Of a stretch of DNA of 64,000 bases, positions 62,001 to 64,000 are shown piece after piece. Origin of the DNA: Nematostella vectensis (lineage: Eukaryota; Cnidaria; Anthozoa; Actiniaria; Edwardsiidae). The position numbers and the translations under genes were made by a program. The notes beneath the pieces were generated by a model, which was given only the letters and a program-made list of their open reading frames with translations, was not told where the DNA came from and did no database searches. How positions within the stretch are numbered: the first letter of the stretch is position 1; each line of letters opens with the position of its first letter. Where the stretch lies: contig NC_064043.1 in the NCBI RefSeq assembly GCF_932526225.1, forward strand, positions 10,149,821 through 10,213,820, given 5' to 3'.

Positions 62001-62746
62001 CCCCGGTCACCCATTAAAGCTTTTACGCGCTTATGCCTAGTGAACACTAGTGATATTGCGACATAACAACATAGGAGCGCGCACTCATAACGACATGGAC
62101 ATAATGACATAAAAGAAAAAAAAACATGTTTTTTTTCTCTTATGTCGTTATGTTTGGCTTATGTCAAAATCTCGAACCATTCACACTTGAACATATGAAC
62201 ATAATGGTGCACGCGCCTATGTCATTATGTCGTCATGTCACTAGTGTGCACCAGGCATAAGCATCGCAAGCAGGGAAGAACCCGTTATATAAAGGCTCGA
62301 GAAAATTTTCATAAGTTAGGATATTTCTTTTTACTTTGACTGTGCAATCAACACAAATAAAATAAACATAAGTAAATTAACGACTGCAGTAAATCATTCA
62401 AAAAACAAGTTTGAGTTATCAATCAGAAATTGAGAGTTTGAGTTATTAGAGAGGTAAAATGCTGTAAATAAATGAAGCAAATCCAGGGCGAGCTAGCTCG
62501 AGGCCTAAGTCAAGGGTCCGTGTTATCTGGATTGAATCTGTGCTTAATTTACCATTTGTGTTTACTTGGCACCCGCACTCGCATCTTGCAGGCTTCAGGG
62601 TACACCGGCTTCCGCCAGCCAGTCGCCTATATACCACACTCCGTCCCTAACACACAGGCCTCCCCTGTGGCTGTACCGACGGAACGTATACAGCTGACCA
62701 CTTCGTCGTCTGCATCGACGTCAAGTCAGGACTCGGATTCGTCCAG
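56087..62746 (+). CDS. unrecognised multi-exon protein (5' and central part; continues beyond the window)
   Basis: Eleven exons join in one frame: 56087-56122, 57876-58000, 58237-58317, 58414-58501, 58709-58993, 59459-59590, 59790-59914, 60173-60726, 61005-61092, 61887-61968, 62592-62746. All have GT-AG borders; the last ends in phase 2, so more exons lie past 64000. The visible product is about 583 residues. It begins MERDLKTLRRSR. Exons 2-4 form a compact segment rich in aromatic residues (PFYTTLLKMLYEVATSTFYE, then YKWYCANKK) that could be a small helical domain. Next come proline- and serine-rich linkers with RPKTAPP and RPVTAPPP words, an SSPINSPLTSPRDSPVPF tract, a Glu/Gln/Leu-rich coiled-coil stretch in exon 8 (EIQRILENQRREEELLEEQH), and a Ser-rich end. 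I do not recognise the family and assign no function. The splice model is strong; the start and the tissue role are not known. Confidence 0.75.
56740..56875. repeat. short GC-ended repeat (GCGTAGCCAGG family), copy 1
   Basis: The sequence from GGCGTAGCCAGGATTTTTAA to CCACCCCCTGGCTAAAC has partly inverted ends and contains CTGTATCTTTGGCTGCTA followed by a poly-G run. The same block, CTGTATTTTTGGCTGCTAAA plus poly-G and GGCCACCC-CTGGCTAAGC, occurs at 60765-60835. It lies in intron 1 of the unknown gene. Confidence 0.6.
57198..57451. mobile_element. MITE-like element, ACACCTATTTCAAATAAGGTTG family, copy 3
   Basis: The left end is TGTACACCTATTTCAAATAT followed by GGTTGCA; the right end, reverse complemented, is TGTACACCTATTTCAAATAA followed by GGTTGCA, one mismatch in 27 bp. 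A non-coding element in intron 1 of the unknown gene. Confidence 0.88.
59030..59145 (-). repeat. fragment of the GGCCCGTACCCAGG element family
   Basis: AGTGCACCCCCTGCAACCCC and CTTGGGTTCGGGCCTGA near the right end match the right end of the copy at 2456-2724. The rest is too short or diverged to delimit. Confidence 0.4.
60765..60840. repeat. short GC-ended repeat (GCGTAGCCAGG family), copy 2
   Basis: CTGTATTTTTGGCTGCTAAA plus a poly-G run and GGCCACCCCTCTGGCTAAGC parallels the copy at 56740-56875. Only the right half is present. It begins just after the donor of exon 8 of the unknown gene. Confidence 0.55.
61226..61540. repeat. degenerate 15- to 16-bp minisatellite in intron 9 of the unknown gene
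   Basis: Recurring words TGTTGCCTAGTGAC, TGTTGCCTGGTTAC and TGTTGTCTGGTGAT at 14-18 bp spacing, increasingly diverged to the right. The ORF through it is an artefact of low complexity. Confidence 0.75.
61555..61867 (+). mobile_element. short inverted-repeat element, GGCCCGTACCCAGG family, copy 3 (best preserved)
   Basis: The terminal inverted repeat TACAGGCCCGTACCCAGG (18 bp) is perfect at both ends. The interior has poly-G and poly-C runs, CGGCCGAAGGTCAACTTTCG, GTCCCGTGGAGATACTGCAA and GGCATAAAAAACC. No ORF of note. It lies in intron 9, ending 19 bp before exon 10 of the unknown gene. Confidence 0.88.
62030..62262. mobile_element. MITE-like element with about 50-bp imperfect terminal inverted repeats
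   Basis: The left arm is CTTATGCCTAGTGAACACTA then GTGATATTGCGACATAACAACATAGG. The right arm, reverse complemented, is CTTATGCCTGGTGCACACTA then GTGACATGACGACATAATGACATAGG. A central hairpin around an A9/T8 pair (62105-62155) adds a second fold. It lies in intron 10 of the unknown gene. Confidence 0.82.
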
Positions 62747-62749
62747 GTT

Positions 62750-64000
62750 AGCGGGACCTCGAGTTGCAAGCATCCCCTCCCCCCTTCCGCTCCTTCCCTC
62801 GCCACACCCATTTACACATACCTAAGCGAGTAAGCGTAAGAGTAACACCTTACGAGTTATTGGCCCATTTAGCAAGCACCCCATCCATCCCTCCTTACCA
62901 CTCCCATATACACATAAGCGAGCGAGCATCACCATAAGTTATGTGTCCTTCTTTCAAGCTCCGGGAATCGAAACATAATCGCTCTCACTCGGAACTTTTT
63001 CAATCTAGCATAATCGAATGTTTTTTTTTTGTTCGATTATGTTGGATTACTGAGCCCATCAAATCCAATCGAACGGTCAGTTGATTTATATCTTACGAGG
63101 TTCGGTAATTTGACTCGCCATATTTTGTTCAATTACCCAACCCAGTCAAAACCAATCGTGTGTGACTGTTGTGTGATCGAGTATTGAGGATTGTCTTCCC
63201 GTACTCGTATGTCCGAAGTCTCGTGGCTCGAAAAGAAAGGTCCAACGGGTTGCTGTACCGAACAAAAACCCAGGAATCTTTGGCATCATGTTGACAATTT
63301 GTAACGAGCACTGGAATGCCGTGTTTAATTTAAACAAAAAAAAAAATAGTGATTATGCTAATCATAACAATAAAGAAATGGATCACACGGTTGAATAAAC
63401 TTCTTTGTCATAAACATATTTTAACCTTCTATAGTATAGCGCATATAGAATAAAACAGGAAAATAGAGGCCAGACGCGATAGCAATGTATGATCGCTACA
63501 TTTCCTCTTCTTTAGATTTCCTAGGACATTAATCGCACACGTATTTGCACAGAGTTGTCGTTTTAATTGCATGCCTGCATCACTACCTATATCAGAGCAA
63601 AGCGAGTTTGAATTCAAATCCCCTATTGGACAGAATCTCCAGTGCTTGCACGCTCAAATTGAGTAGATTTCAAATTAGAACCCTTTTCCTGTCTCATCTC
63701 GCTTTGGCTATGCCTTTACGGTAAGTAGTTGGTGGTTGATATAGTGTTCCCAATTCCTATGCTCATAATTGCTTGATGTTAACCTTTGAGATAGGGTTAT
63801 CTAAACCATGTCACATGGATGTTGATGACGAATATTCATTTGCCTTCAAATGAACATCATGCTTTAACGTTACTGGCTGTTTGCGCCAATAATCTGTAGA
63901 GAATTCAGTTTTATTAAGTCTTAGGCTATATATACTATGCTTATTAGTCATTATGATATGAATAATATGTGTATGATGAATAACGTGTGCCGTCTAGGTG
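62750..64000. other. probable intron 11 of the unknown gene, to window end
   Basis: No exon with a clear frame continuation was found after 62746. The interval has AT-rich sequence with poly-T and poly-A runs and inverted TCGATTATG/CATAATCGA words near 63010-63045. The window ends before the gene does. Confidence 0.4.

Overview
The window is animal nuclear DNA. Its genes are split by many short GT-AG introns, it is AT-rich, and it carries several minisatellites, short inverted-repeat elements and two decayed non-LTR retrotransposons. The mix of genes (an Erg-type potassium channel, animal glucosamine-6-phosphate deaminase, SLX4 and a Crypton-like recombinase gene) and the repeat style fit an anthozoan cnidarian such as a sea anemone. 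The species is an inference, not something the sequence proves.

Layout. From 1 to about 6.1 kb there is no convincing gene, only a mobile-element fragment and a 2.3 kb minisatellite with a 36-bp unit. From 6.5 to 18.2 kb on the minus strand lies an Erg-type (KCNH) voltage-gated K+ channel in six exons: voltage sensor, pore, C-linker, cyclic-nucleotide-binding-like domain and C-terminal coiled coil. I find no eag/PAS domain for it anywhere upstream in the window. Its largest intron (8033-16061) holds a 5'-truncated CR1/L2-like retrotransposon and, on the opposite strand, a broken Crypton-like tyrosine-recombinase gene. That gene is flanked on both sides by copies of a 15-bp interrupted palindrome, and the whole sits inside a GAAT/AAAT microsatellite. 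A 1.9 kb minisatellite with a 22-bp unit follows the 5'-most channel exon (18.46-20.33 kb). From 20.3 to 34.6 kb I see only AT-rich non-coding sequence with a few inverted-repeat elements.

From 34.7 to 40.1 kb (minus) is a complete four-exon glucosamine-6-phosphate deaminase whose first intron contains a decayed reverse transcriptase. A roughly 740-bp head-to-head interval separates it from a plus-strand gene for a 68-aa single-pass membrane protein. Only about 200 bp further on begins a complete 16-exon SLX4, the scaffold of structure-specific DNA-repair nucleases (41.3-54.2 kb, 2255 codons, all exon phases compatible). From 56.1 kb to beyond the end of the window runs an 11-exon gene I do not recognise. 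Its exons join in frame from the proposed start.

The genes do not form one pathway. The most unusual structure is the recombinase element at about 10.42-15.98 kb. Its iterated short palindromes have the arm-spacer-arm form of tyrosine-recombinase crossover sites, yet its reading frame is broken in three places and both candidate nucleophilic tyrosines appear to be missing.
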